Below, one piece after another: positions 1 to 5,876 of a stretch of DNA of 7,677 nt. Source of the DNA: Spirochaetaceae bacterium (GTDB lineage Bacteria; Spirochaetota; Spirochaetia; Treponematales; Breznakiellaceae); the NCBI GenBank assembly GCA_031280115.1, contig JAITHF010000125.1, positions 1 through 7,677 of the forward strand. The letters run 5' to 3'. The notes below the pieces were generated by a model. That model ran no database searches, was not told where the DNA came from, and saw only the letters and a program-made list of their open reading frames with translations. A program made the position numbers and the translations under genes. Within the stretch, counting starts at the first letter, position 1. Every line of letters begins with the position of its first letter.

Positions 1-44
1 GCTTCATGTTTCGCGTATTCTTTTGCGAACTCCGCGTAAGGGAA

Positions 45-57
45 CAGCCTTTGGCTG
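45..57. repeat. CAGCC-NNN-GGCTG triloop hairpin, copy 1
   Basis: CAGCC (45-49) and GGCTG (53-57) form a perfect 5-bp stem around TTT. It is the first of three copies of the same stem with different triloops (TTT, GGA, TGC) and belongs to the first 62-bp unit. Confidence 0.65.
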
Positions 58-106
58 CCGGCGCTTCATGGTTTGCGGCTCATAGCGCAAACGACGGCTG
101 CTGAAA

Positions 107-119
107 CAGCCGGAGGCTG
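107..119. repeat. CAGCC-NNN-GGCTG triloop hairpin, copy 2
   Basis: CAGCC (107-111) and GGCTG (115-119) form the same 5-bp stem as copy 1, here around GGA. The flanking GAAACAGCC resembles the GAAACAGCC before copy 3 at 281-289, so copies 2 and 3 share sequence outside the stem. Confidence 0.65.
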
Positions 120-211
120 CCCCCAAACCCCCCATAAAGGCTTCCTGCGCCGCGCCCTTCCGCCTGCAAAGCGCGGTGAGGCGCCGCTTCAGGGTTGTGA
201 CTAAAATTGCG

Positions 212-239
212 AACCCTCTCACCGCAGGAAGCACCTGAA
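212..239. repeat. 28-bp imperfect direct repeat, copy 1
   Basis: Positions 212-239 match 256-283 at 23 of 28 positions, with a 44-bp period. The shared core is AACCCT, then TC, CCGCA, GAAGC and TGAA. The hairpin CCCCC-GCA-GGGGG (241-253) lies between the copies. No protein-coding reading is apparent, so it is probably part of an intergenic repeat family. Confidence 0.6.
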
Positions 240-255
240 TCCCCCGCAGGGGGCA

Positions 256-283
256 AACCCTATCGCCGCAAGAAGCGCGTGAA
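256..283. repeat. 28-bp imperfect direct repeat, copy 2
   Basis: Second copy of the 212-239 repeat, with differences at repeat positions 7, 10, 16, 22 and 24. It runs directly into the third CAGCC/GGCTG hairpin, and so ends close to the hexokinase promoter. Confidence 0.6.
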
Positions 284-299
284 ACAGCCTGCGGCTGTT
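283..299. repeat. CAGCC-NNN-GGCTG triloop hairpin, copy 3 (7-bp stem)
   Basis: The stem extends to AACAGCC (283-289) and GGCTGTT (293-299) around TGC. Its right arm shares TT (298-299) with the TTGACG -35 element of the hexokinase promoter. The hairpin could therefore be a binding site or obstacle at the promoter, or the overlap could be chance. Confidence 0.6.
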
Positions 300-326
300 G
301 ACGGGGAGGGGGTTTGGCAGTATAGT
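298..326 (+). promoter_or_regulatory. Sigma70-type promoter for hexokinase
   Basis: TTGACG (298-303) and TATAGT (321-326) each match the sigma70 consensus at five of six positions and are separated by exactly 17 bp. Transcription would start near 333, giving a leader of about 30 nt before the hexokinase ATG at 364, with the ribosome site AAGGAG at 348-353. The assignment rests on sequence match and spacing only. Confidence 0.65.
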
Positions 327-363
327 GAAAAACAAAAAAGCATATATAAGGAGATCCGACTTC

Positions 364-1713
364 ATGGGCCCGTTTAATCCTGATGAACTTGCCCGCTTCG
401 CCCGCTACTACGGCTTTCATTACGACCGGATAGACCCGCCGGCTCTGGCGCAGGACGCGCTTACCGCTATGGAACGGGGGCTTAACGGCCACGCTTCAAG
501 CCTTCCCATGATACCCGCGTATATAAGCCCCGCGCCCCGGGCGCCGGCGGGCAAAACGGTTATCGCCCTTGACGCGGGGGGCACCAATCTTCGCGCCGCG
601 CTGGTGCGCTTCGACCAACAAGGGAAAGCAGCGGCAGAACACGCGGTAAAATCCTTCATGCCCGGCACCCGGGGGGGCGTAACCAAAACCGAGTTCTTTG
701 ACCACCTTGCGGGTATCGCAGGCCCGCTCATTGAAAAAGCGCCGGATGTTGAGGGTATCGGCTTTACGTTCTCGTACCCCATGGCCATAACACGCGGCGC
801 CGACGGAATCCTCCTTGCTTTTAGCAAGGAAGTCGACGCCCCTGAGGTTATCGGCCAGGCCATAGGCCAGGGGCTGCGGGAGGCGCTGGAACGGCGGAAC
901 CTGCAAGCGCCGGCGCGGATCGCGCTTCTCAATGACACGGCAGCCACGCTCCTTGCCGGCATCTCAGCCATCCCTGCCCTGGGCGGCCTTGAGGGGCCCG
1001 TCCGCAGCGGCGCGGCTCCCGGGCCGGTGATTGGCTTTATCCTTGGCACAGGCTTTAATAGCGCCTACCCTGAAACCGCCATCCCCAAGAGAGGCTTTGC
1101 CTCGGAAACCGCGCCGCAGGTGGTGGTATGCGAGTCAGGCGCGTTTGACCACCGGTATAGCGGCTTTTTGGACAAAGAATACGACATGTCCACCAAAAAC
1201 CCCGGTGCCTACACCCTTGAAAAGGCGGCGTCCGGCGCGTATCTCGGCCCCCTTACCTGGCATATCCTCAAACAAGCGGTGAAAGACGGGGTGGTGCGCC
1301 TTAAAAACGCCGGCGCGTTTCTCAGTATGCCGGCAGTCCAGACAAAGGACGTGAATGATTTCATGTACGCGCCCCTTTCCGGGGAAGGGGTCATAGCCGG
1401 CCTTTTTGAACCGGACGAGGGGGACGCGCTTTCGTCGTTTGCGTATCTTATCTCGATTATTACCCAGCGGGCGGGGATTCTCTCTGCCGCTATGGTTGCC
1501 GCCGCGGTGGAACGGACAGGCTGGCGCGACCCCTTTGCGCCGGTGCGGATCGCCGTGGAAGGCACGACCTATATGCGCTACAAAGGTATGCGGAAGACCC
1601 TGGAATCCTATCTCCATACGATACTTACCCGCACAACCCCCTGCCAGTACATTATCGCGCCGGTGGAGCAGGCGTCGCTTTTCGGCGCGGCAACGGCGGC
1701 GGCGCAGCAGTAA
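364..1713 (+). CDS. hxk: Hexokinase, eukaryotic-type (ROK-unrelated), treponemal
   Basis: A 449-aa cytoplasmic sugar kinase that phosphorylates glucose or related hexoses with ATP at the entry to glycolysis. The family signatures appear in order. The phosphate-1 loop is D70-A-G-G-T-N-L-R77. The sugar-binding segment is G133-F-T-F-S-Y-P-M140. The catalytic loop is N190-D191-T192, with D191 the expected general base. The second nucleotide loop is G228-T-G-F-N232, followed by sugar-contacting E237. An adenosine-type motif V-E399-G-T-T lies near the C-terminus. These are the motifs of the hexokinase type I/II superfamily found in eukaryotes and treponemes, and the length fits the single-domain treponemal form. 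I chose ATG 364 because AAGGAG (348-353) lies 10 nt upstream; the in-frame TTG at 298 falls inside the -35 box. The next gene starts 103 bp after the stop. Confidence 0.92.
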   Translation: MGPFNPDELARFARYYGFHYDRIDPPALAQDALTAMERGLNGHASSLPMIPAYISPAPRAPAGKTVIALDAGGTNLRAALVRFDQQGKAAAEHAVKSFMPGTRGGVTKTEFFDHLAGIAGPLIEKAPDVEGIGFTFSYPMAITRGADGILLAFSKEVDAPEVIGQAIGQGLREALERRNLQAPARIALLNDTAATLLAGISAIPALGGLEGPVRSGAAPGPVIGFILGTGFNSAYPETAIPKRGFASETAPQVVVCESGAFDHRYSGFLDKEYDMSTKNPGAYTLEKAASGAYLGPLTWHILKQAVKDGVVRLKNAGAFLSMPAVQTKDVNDFMYAPLSGEGVIAGLFEPDEGDALSSFAYLISIITQRAGILSAAMVAAAVERTGWRDPFAPVRIAVEGTTYMRYKGMRKTLESYLHTILTRTTPCQYIIAPVEQASLFGAATAAAQQ

Positions 1714-1743
1714 GGCCCGGCGGCGCGGCGCAGGGGCGGCGCG

Positions 1744-1804
1744 TAAAAAGGGCATAAATAAAGAATATAAAGAGAAAATAAAAGAGAATAAAAAAGAGAA
1801 AAGG
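1744..1804 (+). promoter_or_regulatory. A-rich, C-free leader upstream of the SGNH hydrolase gene
   Basis: The first 30 bp after the hexokinase stop are very GC-rich, then the composition switches abruptly. From 1754 to 1806 there is no C at all, and short A-runs alternate with GAGA at roughly 10-12 bp spacing (TAAAGAGAAAA, TAAAAGAGAA, TAAAAAAGAGAAAAGG). The 3' end supplies the ribosome site AAGG at 1801-1804, 12 nt before ATG 1817. A-runs at near-helical spacing may bend the DNA or form an unstructured leader that helps ribosome loading. I see no clear terminator between the two genes, so read-through from hexokinase is possible. Confidence 0.4.
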
Positions 1805-1816
1805 TGCAGAGAACAA

Positions 1817-2458
1817 ATGAAAACCATTTTATGTTACGGCGATTCTAACACATGGGGCTTTAACCCCCATGACGGAAGCCGGTACGACCATAAGACCCGC
1901 TGGCCCAGGGCCCTTGAACGGCTGCTCAACGCAGGGGCGCCGCCGGAGGACCCGCGCTTCTGGGTGGTGGAAGAGGGGCTTAACGGGCGGACCAGCTGCC
2001 GGGAGGATCCGGTCGAGGGCGACCGGAACGGCCTGCGCCAGGTTACGGCGGTGCTTGAGAGCCACAAGCCTCTTGATATGGTGGCGGTGATGTTGGGAAC
2101 CAATGACCTCAAGCCGCGCTACAGCCCCATGCCCTACGACATAGCCTACGGGGTGCAGCGGGTGGTGCGGGCCATATTTGATTCCCGCGCCGGCCCTCAA
2201 GAAAAAAGCCCCTGGGTGCTGATGGTCTGCCCCCCGCCCACAGCGGATTCCCCCGGGTTCAAACATCTTTTCGGGGACAGCGTTGGGCTTTCCAAGAAAC
2301 TTGCGCCGCTGTACCGCCAGCTTGCCAAAGAAATCGGCGCGGCGTTTTTAGACGCAGGAACCGTCGTAACCTCAAGCGCGCAAGACGGCATCCACTTCGA
2401 GCCGGAAGAACACCTGAAACTCGCCCGGGCCGTAGCGGACATAATCACGGCCTTGTAA
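1817..2458 (+). CDS. SGNH/GDSL-family esterase or acyltransferase (MsAcT-like)
   Basis: A 213-aa SGNH hydrolase without a signal peptide, so probably cytoplasmic. The blocks are clear: the nucleophile in G8-D-S10-N near the N-terminus, the conserved glycine in E-E-G-L-N-G-R-T-S, the oxyanion asparagine in G94-T-N96-D97, and the catalytic pair in D190-G-I-H193. The layout, including I-L-C-Y-G-D-S, the E-E-G-L segment, M-L-G-T-N-D and D-G-I-H-F, resembles the Mycobacterium smegmatis arylesterase/acyltransferase MsAcT and is nearly the same length. It should hydrolyse or transfer short acyl esters; the natural substrate cannot be read from sequence. ATG 1817 starts the protein just before the nucleophile block, as usual for the family. 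An upstream in-frame extension overlaps hexokinase in another frame and is not real. The permease gene starts 37 bp downstream. Confidence 0.88.
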   Translation: MKTILCYGDSNTWGFNPHDGSRYDHKTRWPRALERLLNAGAPPEDPRFWVVEEGLNGRTSCREDPVEGDRNGLRQVTAVLESHKPLDMVAVMLGTNDLKPRYSPMPYDIAYGVQRVVRAIFDSRAGPQEKSPWVLMVCPPPTADSPGFKHLFGDSVGLSKKLAPLYRQLAKEIGAAFLDAGTVVTSSAQDGIHFEPEEHLKLARAVADIITAL

Positions 2459-2495
2459 CGGGGCGGCCCAGCGGGGCCGGAGAGGGGGAAAGCCT

Positions 2496-3260
2496 ATGGA
2501 ACTTGAGCTCTCCACGTTTTTAATCGTATGCCCCCTGGTTTTTCTGGCAGGGCTGCTTGATTCGATTGCCGGCGGCGGGGGGCTCATCTCCCTTCCGGCG
2601 TATCTTTTCGCCGGCGTGCCTATCCATTTCGCCCTGGGAACCAACAAGCTCTCATCCATTGCCGGCACCGCGGTAGCGTCCTACCGGTACTACAAAAACA
2701 AGTATACAGACCTGAAACTCTGCGCCCCTTGGATACTGGCGGCCCTTGCCGGCTCCGCCTTGGGCGCCTCCCTCACGCTGCTCGTGGACGAGCGGTATTT
2801 ACAGCGCCTCCTCTTGGCGGTGCTGCCTGTAACCGCGGTGTACGTGTTTAAGAAAAAGCGCCTTGACCCGCCGGCAGGGGCGCCGCTTTCCCGTTCCCGT
2901 TCCCTTGTGTACGGGCTTGGGGTTTCGTTTTTCATAGGCGGGTACGACGGCTTTTTCGGCCCCGGCGCCGGCACCTTCCTGATACTCCTTTACTGCGGGG
3001 TTGCCAAGATAGACAGCCCCATTGCCGCGGGGAACGCGAAGCTGGTAAACCTTGCCTCAAACCTTTCGTCGCTGGTTCTCTTTCTCTGCCACCGCCGCAC
3101 CCTCATCCCCTTGGGGCTTACAGCGGCGCTGTTCAGCGTCATAGGCGCCTACATAGGATCCGGCCTTGTCATACGCAAGGGAACCGGTGTCATCCGCGGC
3201 GCCGTGCTCACCGTGCTGGCGCTCCTTTTCCTCAAAATAGCCTGCGACACGTTCTTCTAA
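2496..3260 (+). CDS. TauE/SafE-family membrane permease (YfcA-like)
   Basis: A 254-aa polytopic inner-membrane protein with about seven to eight hydrophobic segments, typical in length for PF01925. The two-fold family repeat is visible. The first half has G-L-L-D-S-I-A-G26-G-G-G29 followed by A-L-G-T-N50-K. The second half has G-G-Y-D-G-F-F-G-P-G-A-G159 followed by A-A-G-N180-A-K. Characterised members export sulfite, sulfoacetate or related organosulfur anions, but many bacterial paralogues have no known substrate. A purine-rich ribosome site (around 2481-2490) precedes ATG 2496 by about 5 nt. The 37-bp gap to the esterase gene suggests a shared transcript, though no functional link is evident. 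The first copy of the 37-bp direct repeat begins 15 bp after the stop, so this is the last gene before the cassette. Confidence 0.88.
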   Translation: MELELSTFLIVCPLVFLAGLLDSIAGGGGLISLPAYLFAGVPIHFALGTNKLSSIAGTAVASYRYYKNKYTDLKLCAPWILAALAGSALGASLTLLVDERYLQRLLLAVLPVTAVYVFKKKRLDPPAGAPLSRSRSLVYGLGVSFFIGGYDGFFGPGAGTFLILLYCGVAKIDSPIAAGNAKLVNLASNLSSLVLFLCHRRTLIPLGLTAALFSVIGAYIGSGLVIRKGTGVIRGAVLTVLALLFLKIACDTFF

Positions 3261-3275
3261 AAACGCCCCGTCCCG

Positions 3276-3312
3276 CCGGCCTTGACCAAAGAGGGCGCGT
3301 TTCGGTAGTATT
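3276..3312 (+). repeat. 37-bp direct repeat, left copy
   Basis: Begins CCGGCCTTGACCAAAG and ends TTTCGGTAGTATT. It is identical over 37 positions to 7406-7442, and identity stops abruptly on both sides. It lies 15 bp after the permease stop. Inside it, ACCAAA (3285-3290) can pair with TTT-c-GGT (3300-3306), leaving one bulged C. The neighbouring AAACGC/GCGTTT pairing (3261-3266 with 3297-3302) is specific to this copy, and no T-run follows, so a terminator role is not well supported. Confidence 0.9.
3282..3311 (+). promoter_or_regulatory. Candidate promoter inside left 37-bp repeat
   Basis: TTGACC (3282-3287) and TAGTAT (3306-3311) are 18 bp apart and read toward gene A. The -35 matches at five of six positions and the -10 at four of six. 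If used, transcription would start near 3318, giving a leader of roughly 78 nt. A separate TATAAA at 3364-3369 lacks a convincing -35. Weak support; recorded because the same arrangement is carried by both repeat copies. Confidence 0.3.
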
Positions 3313-3368
3313 AGCTCTTAACAGCCGGGCAGGTTTGCGTGCGCGGCAGCGCCGACAATTCGTTATAA

Positions 3369-3386
3369 AAAGGAAATAAAGGAAAT
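3369..3386 (+). promoter_or_regulatory. Duplicated ribosome-binding segment before gene A
   Basis: AAAGGAAAT occurs twice in tandem (3369-3377 and 3378-3386), followed by an A-run up to ATG 3396. The second AAGGAAA (3379-3385) sits 10 nt before the start codon and is the likely ribosome site. The duplication gives a second, more distant Shine-Dalgarno-like tract. Confidence 0.5.
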
Positions 3387-3395
3387 AAAAAAAAG

Positions 3396-4973
3396 ATGGC
3401 AGAAACTACGCTCAATGAGCAGCTTGCTGCTCGTATCACCGCCGTGTCTGAAGAGCCAGACCAAGGGGCAGACTCGTTTGAGCGCGCCTTAGAGATACAG
3501 GATATAAAAGAAAACAGAGAAAAAACGAGAAACACCGTGGCGTCGTTTGTTCAGTCGTACTGCCATAAAGACAAAGAGATGACTAATAGCGCGTGGCTGG
3601 AAGGGGAATTCGCGAAATATCCAAACATCTGGAAAGACCCGGAGGAAGGGAGAAACGCGGCGGAAACCATTGCCGCGCAGATCGAGCGTTTTGAAACTGA
3701 AAAGCGGAAGCTGGCAGCGTGCCGGGAAAAAGGCGTGTCCCGCGGGAGTTATCTTGAAAAAGCCATAGAAGACGGGGCGCAGGCCCAGGGGGTAACCAAT
3801 GTGGGCGCGTATGCGGCGGAAATTGACCGCGCCCTCGCGCAGGCAAACAGCGATAACATACAAGCCATGTACCGTATGGACGGCGGTATTAACCAGCAAT
3901 ATAATCTTGACGGCTTTATCGCGGAACAACATCATGTTAATACCTTTAATATAGAAGCGGCGGCGCAGGGCAGTCCCTTGCGGGCGGAGGTGTTACAGCC
4001 CGCGCCCGGGGAAACCTACGGCAAGAACTCTGTTGATATTGTGATCCGGGACGAGAACGGGAACATCGTAAAGAAATACCAGTCAAAATACGGGGCGGAC
4101 TCAAAGAAAACCAAAGAGCTTTTTGATAAAGGGGATTACCGGGGGCAGCGGAAACTCGTGCCAGAGGGACAGGGCAAAGACATAGCAGGAAGCACTGAGA
4201 CCATCGAGTGCGAGGGCATAAAATCAAAGCCCCTGTCTAAAGAAGAGGCGAAAGAGCGCCAGCAGAAGGTTCAAGAAGAGCAGGAAGCGAAGCAATACGA
4301 GTGGAATGAGGTAAACAAATCCGCTGTTGCCAAAAACATCGCAGGAAAAGCAGGCGTAGCCGCGTTATGCGCGGTTGGGTTTCAGGGAGCGCGGATACTC
4401 GGACGCAGACTATGGAATACGGTTACTGGAAAACCTAACAATTCAACGGAAGAAGACGCTGCGGAATTCGCGGAAAGCGCGCTGAAGTCAGGGGCAAGCG
4501 CGGGGCTTACCGTGGCCGTAACCGGCGGCATCACTGTCGCGGTTAAAAGCGGCTGGTTAGGCAAAGTTTTACAGGGAACGCCGGTGGGAGCCATCGCGAA
4601 CGCCGTGTGCGTAGGCGTTGAAAACGTCAAGGTTCTCTGCGAATTCGCCGCGGGAAAAATCACCGGTGAAGAAGCCCTGGACAAAGCGGCGGATACTACG
4701 TGCAGTCTTGTGGGAAGTTTAGCGCTTGGCGCAAAAGGAGCGGCGCTGGGCGCGGGTATCGGCGCGGCATTGGGGCCTATCGGCGCGGCGATCGGCGGAA
4801 TTGCCGGCGGTATGATTGGCGGGATCGCAGGAAGCACCATCGGCCACGCCCTTTATGAAGGGGGAAAGGCCATTGTCAAAACCGTTGCACATGCGGTAAA
4901 ATCTATCGCAACAGGCATAAAAGAAGGGGCAAAGAACCTCGTCCGTGGATTAGCGAGCCTTTTTGATTTTTAG
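3396..4973 (+). CDS. Gene A: putative nuclease-like protein with C-terminal glycine-zipper region
   Basis: I do not recognise a named family for this 525-aa protein. Residues 1-165 are hydrophilic, mostly helical and charged. Residues 172-260 look like a compact domain: G173-F-I-A-E177-Q-H-H, then V213-D214-I-V-I, then K-Y-Q229-S-K231-Y-G, then G246-D-Y-R-G-Q-R-K-L-V-P. Glu in a helix, Asp in a strand and a following Q-x-K match the active-site order of Mrr-type PD-(D/E)XK nucleases, so a nuclease fold is plausible but unproven. Residues 280-305 are a Lys/Glu/Gln-rich linker. From about 315 the protein turns Gly/Ala-rich with hydrophobic stretches, including a GxxxG-type glycine zipper at 440-483 typical of membrane-inserting helices, and ends with an amphipathic Lys-containing tail. 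No signal peptide is seen. The gene B start follows 20 bp after the stop, so the two are probably translated together. Confidence 0.7.
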   Translation: MAETTLNEQLAARITAVSEEPDQGADSFERALEIQDIKENREKTRNTVASFVQSYCHKDKEMTNSAWLEGEFAKYPNIWKDPEEGRNAAETIAAQIERFETEKRKLAACREKGVSRGSYLEKAIEDGAQAQGVTNVGAYAAEIDRALAQANSDNIQAMYRMDGGINQQYNLDGFIAEQHHVNTFNIEAAAQGSPLRAEVLQPAPGETYGKNSVDIVIRDENGNIVKKYQSKYGADSKKTKELFDKGDYRGQRKLVPEGQGKDIAGSTETIECEGIKSKPLSKEEAKERQQKVQEEQEAKQYEWNEVNKSAVAKNIAGKAGVAALCAVGFQGARILGRRLWNTVTGKPNNSTEEDAAEFAESALKSGASAGLTVAVTGGITVAVKSGWLGKVLQGTPVGAIANAVCVGVENVKVLCEFAAGKITGEEALDKAADTTCSLVGSLALGAKGAALGAGIGAALGPIGAAIGGIAGGMIGGIAGSTIGHALYEGGKAIVKTVAHAVKSIATGIKEGAKNLVRGLASLFDF

Positions 4974-4993
4974 GAAGGAGATAGGAGAAAAAA

Positions 4994-5800
4994 ATGGCAA
5001 AAGCAATAAAATTTAATTTAATACTGAACAAACAGCCGGTACGGGATTTAGAGGATCTTCGTACGCATTTTAACATCGAAGACCTTTTGGAGGCTTTTCA
5101 CAACGGCTCTTTGCAGCGATGGCTTGAAGTCAGGGATTTAACCGCCGAGCTTGAGAAAGTAAACGCCGTTTCCGGGGACACTCCGGTTATCGCCGTTGCA
5201 TTGTGCAGCCTGTTTCAGGGGCCCTGCACAAAAGAAGACGCTGAGGCCGCTGCGTATATCTTTGAATTGAGGCAAAAGGAGCGGCAAAAACTGCTGGAAT
5301 ACCAGTCCCTTGCTGAAGAACGGAACAAAGTTATAGCCAATTATCACGCCGAATATGATACGCTGCTTGCAAGTATGGAAAAAAAATATAATGATTCTTC
5401 GTTTCTCAAAGCGTCTATTCAGGAGATTTTTCAAAACTACCGCGGACTGTTTCAGTTAAACGCCGCGGATTTCTACGACCGGTTCGTGTTCAGTTATCCG
5501 CTGATTATTCTCTCAATCATGGCGAACCAAGACATGAAGAAACTATTAACCCGTGTCAGAAGCGAAGACCGCATATCTCAAGATCTGAACGACCAAGAGC
5601 GTAAAATTGCTTCTTTTATACAACGGTATGAGGCAAAGGACTTGCCACAGCAGAAAACCTGCCACACTAAAGAGGATTTGATGGCGTTGCAGGCCCGGGC
5701 AGACCGTGTTTTGGTCTTGGATGCACCGGATAAAACCGACCTGGGGCTACATTTTACCGCCTATTTAACAACACCCTTTGACTACATCGAAATGGATTAA
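4994..5800 (+). CDS. Gene B: unknown soluble protein, cassette middle gene
   Basis: A 268-aa protein with no signal peptide or clear membrane segment and no family I can name. The N-terminal 60 residues look like a small conserved module: K-F-N-L-I-L then D-L-R, F26-N-I-E-D-L-L-E-A-F and G38-S-L-Q-R-W43-L-E-V-R47. I have an impression of similar F-x-I-E-D-L-L / R-W-L-E-V-R segments at the N-termini of other uncharacterised bacterial proteins, sometimes beside enzymatic domains, but cannot verify it. Residues 75-135 are rich in Glu, Lys and Gln and probably form a coiled coil. A hydrophobic patch, F166-S-Y-P-L-I-I-L-S-I, is too short to be a secure membrane helix. Two purine-rich ribosome sites precede the start, AAGGAG 4975-4980 and the better-spaced AGGAG 4983-4987. 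Its position between an effector-like gene and an AAA+ gene suggests an adaptor or specificity role (inference). Confidence 0.75.
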   Translation: MAKAIKFNLILNKQPVRDLEDLRTHFNIEDLLEAFHNGSLQRWLEVRDLTAELEKVNAVSGDTPVIAVALCSLFQGPCTKEDAEAAAYIFELRQKERQKLLEYQSLAEERNKVIANYHAEYDTLLASMEKKYNDSSFLKASIQEIFQNYRGLFQLNAADFYDRFVFSYPLIILSIMANQDMKKLLTRVRSEDRISQDLNDQERKIASFIQRYEAKDLPQQKTCHTKEDLMALQARADRVLVLDAPDKTDLGLHFTAYLTTPFDYIEMD

Positions 5801-5858
5801 CTTGAATCGATTGCCGCTAGAATTATTGAAATTTTGAAAGAATAATAAGGAAAAATTT

Positions 5859-5876
5859 ATGTACATGGAGATATAA
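5859..5876 (+). CDS. Possible five-codon minigene (MYMEI) abutting gene C
   Basis: ATG 5859 opens a frame of five codons (Met-Tyr-Met-Glu-Ile) ending in TAA at 5874-5876, immediately followed by the ATG of gene C in the same frame. It has its own ribosome site, AAGGA at 5847-5851, 7 nt upstream. GGAG at 5867-5870, inside the minigene, serves as the ribosome site of gene C. Translating the minigene would place a terminating ribosome exactly at the gene C start, a layout suited to translational coupling. It may also be chance in an A/T-rich gap. Confidence 0.3.
   Translation: MYMEI

Larger units (their letters stand above)
1..124. repeat. Two degenerate 62-bp structured repeat units
   Basis: Positions 1-62 and 63-124 align without gaps at an offset of 62 (about 38 of the first 60 positions identical by eye). 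Identity is concentrated at the two ends: GCTTCATG at 1-8 and 63-70, and ACAGCC-NNN-GGCTGCC near the end of each unit. The middles differ in sequence but both can fold. In unit 1 TTCGC (10-14) pairs with GCGAA (25-29); in unit 2 GTTTGCG (71-77) pairs with CGCAAAC (86-92). Each unit is thus a larger-loop hairpin followed by a triloop hairpin. Confidence 0.6.
1..297. other. Non-coding, repeat- and hairpin-rich region upstream of hexokinase
   Basis: I find no credible gene here. A long minus-strand frame (stop at 4, start near 492) runs across it into the hexokinase gene, but its translation is low-complexity, Arg/Pro-rich and without a recognisable domain. The DNA is dense in self-complementary elements. 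AGGGTT 191-196 pairs with AACCCT 212-217, CCCCC 241-245 pairs with GGGGG 249-253 around a GCA loop, and the CAGCC/GGCTG hairpins and larger units are listed separately. This looks like accumulated intergenic repeat elements. The window begins inside the region, so its left limit is unknown. Confidence 0.6.

Noticed and set aside
4..492. Long minus-strand open frame across the repeat region and the hexokinase start
   Set aside because: It overlaps the hexokinase promoter and start, is Arg/Pro-rich without a domain, and its content follows from the hairpin repeats.
1135..1827. Long minus-strand open frame opposite hexokinase
   Set aside because: It is a shadow of a strongly supported gene in GC-rich DNA; the translation has no domain.
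3261..3302. Intrinsic terminator after the permease from AAACGC/GCGTTT pairing
   Set aside because: The stem has a bulge and a 23-nt loop and is not followed by a T-run; the outer arm is not shared with the right repeat.
3281..3305. Resemblance of the 37-bp repeat (GACCAAAGAGGG) to a stretch of 16S rRNA
   Set aside because: The match is short and imperfect, with no rRNA context; judged coincidental.
3313..3370. Integron-type recombination site: ACAATTCGTT near 3355-3364 resembles part of a classical attC site
   Set aside because: No matching paired core sites (RYYYAAC with GTTRRRY) were found, the motif does not recur after the right repeat, and no integrase is visible.
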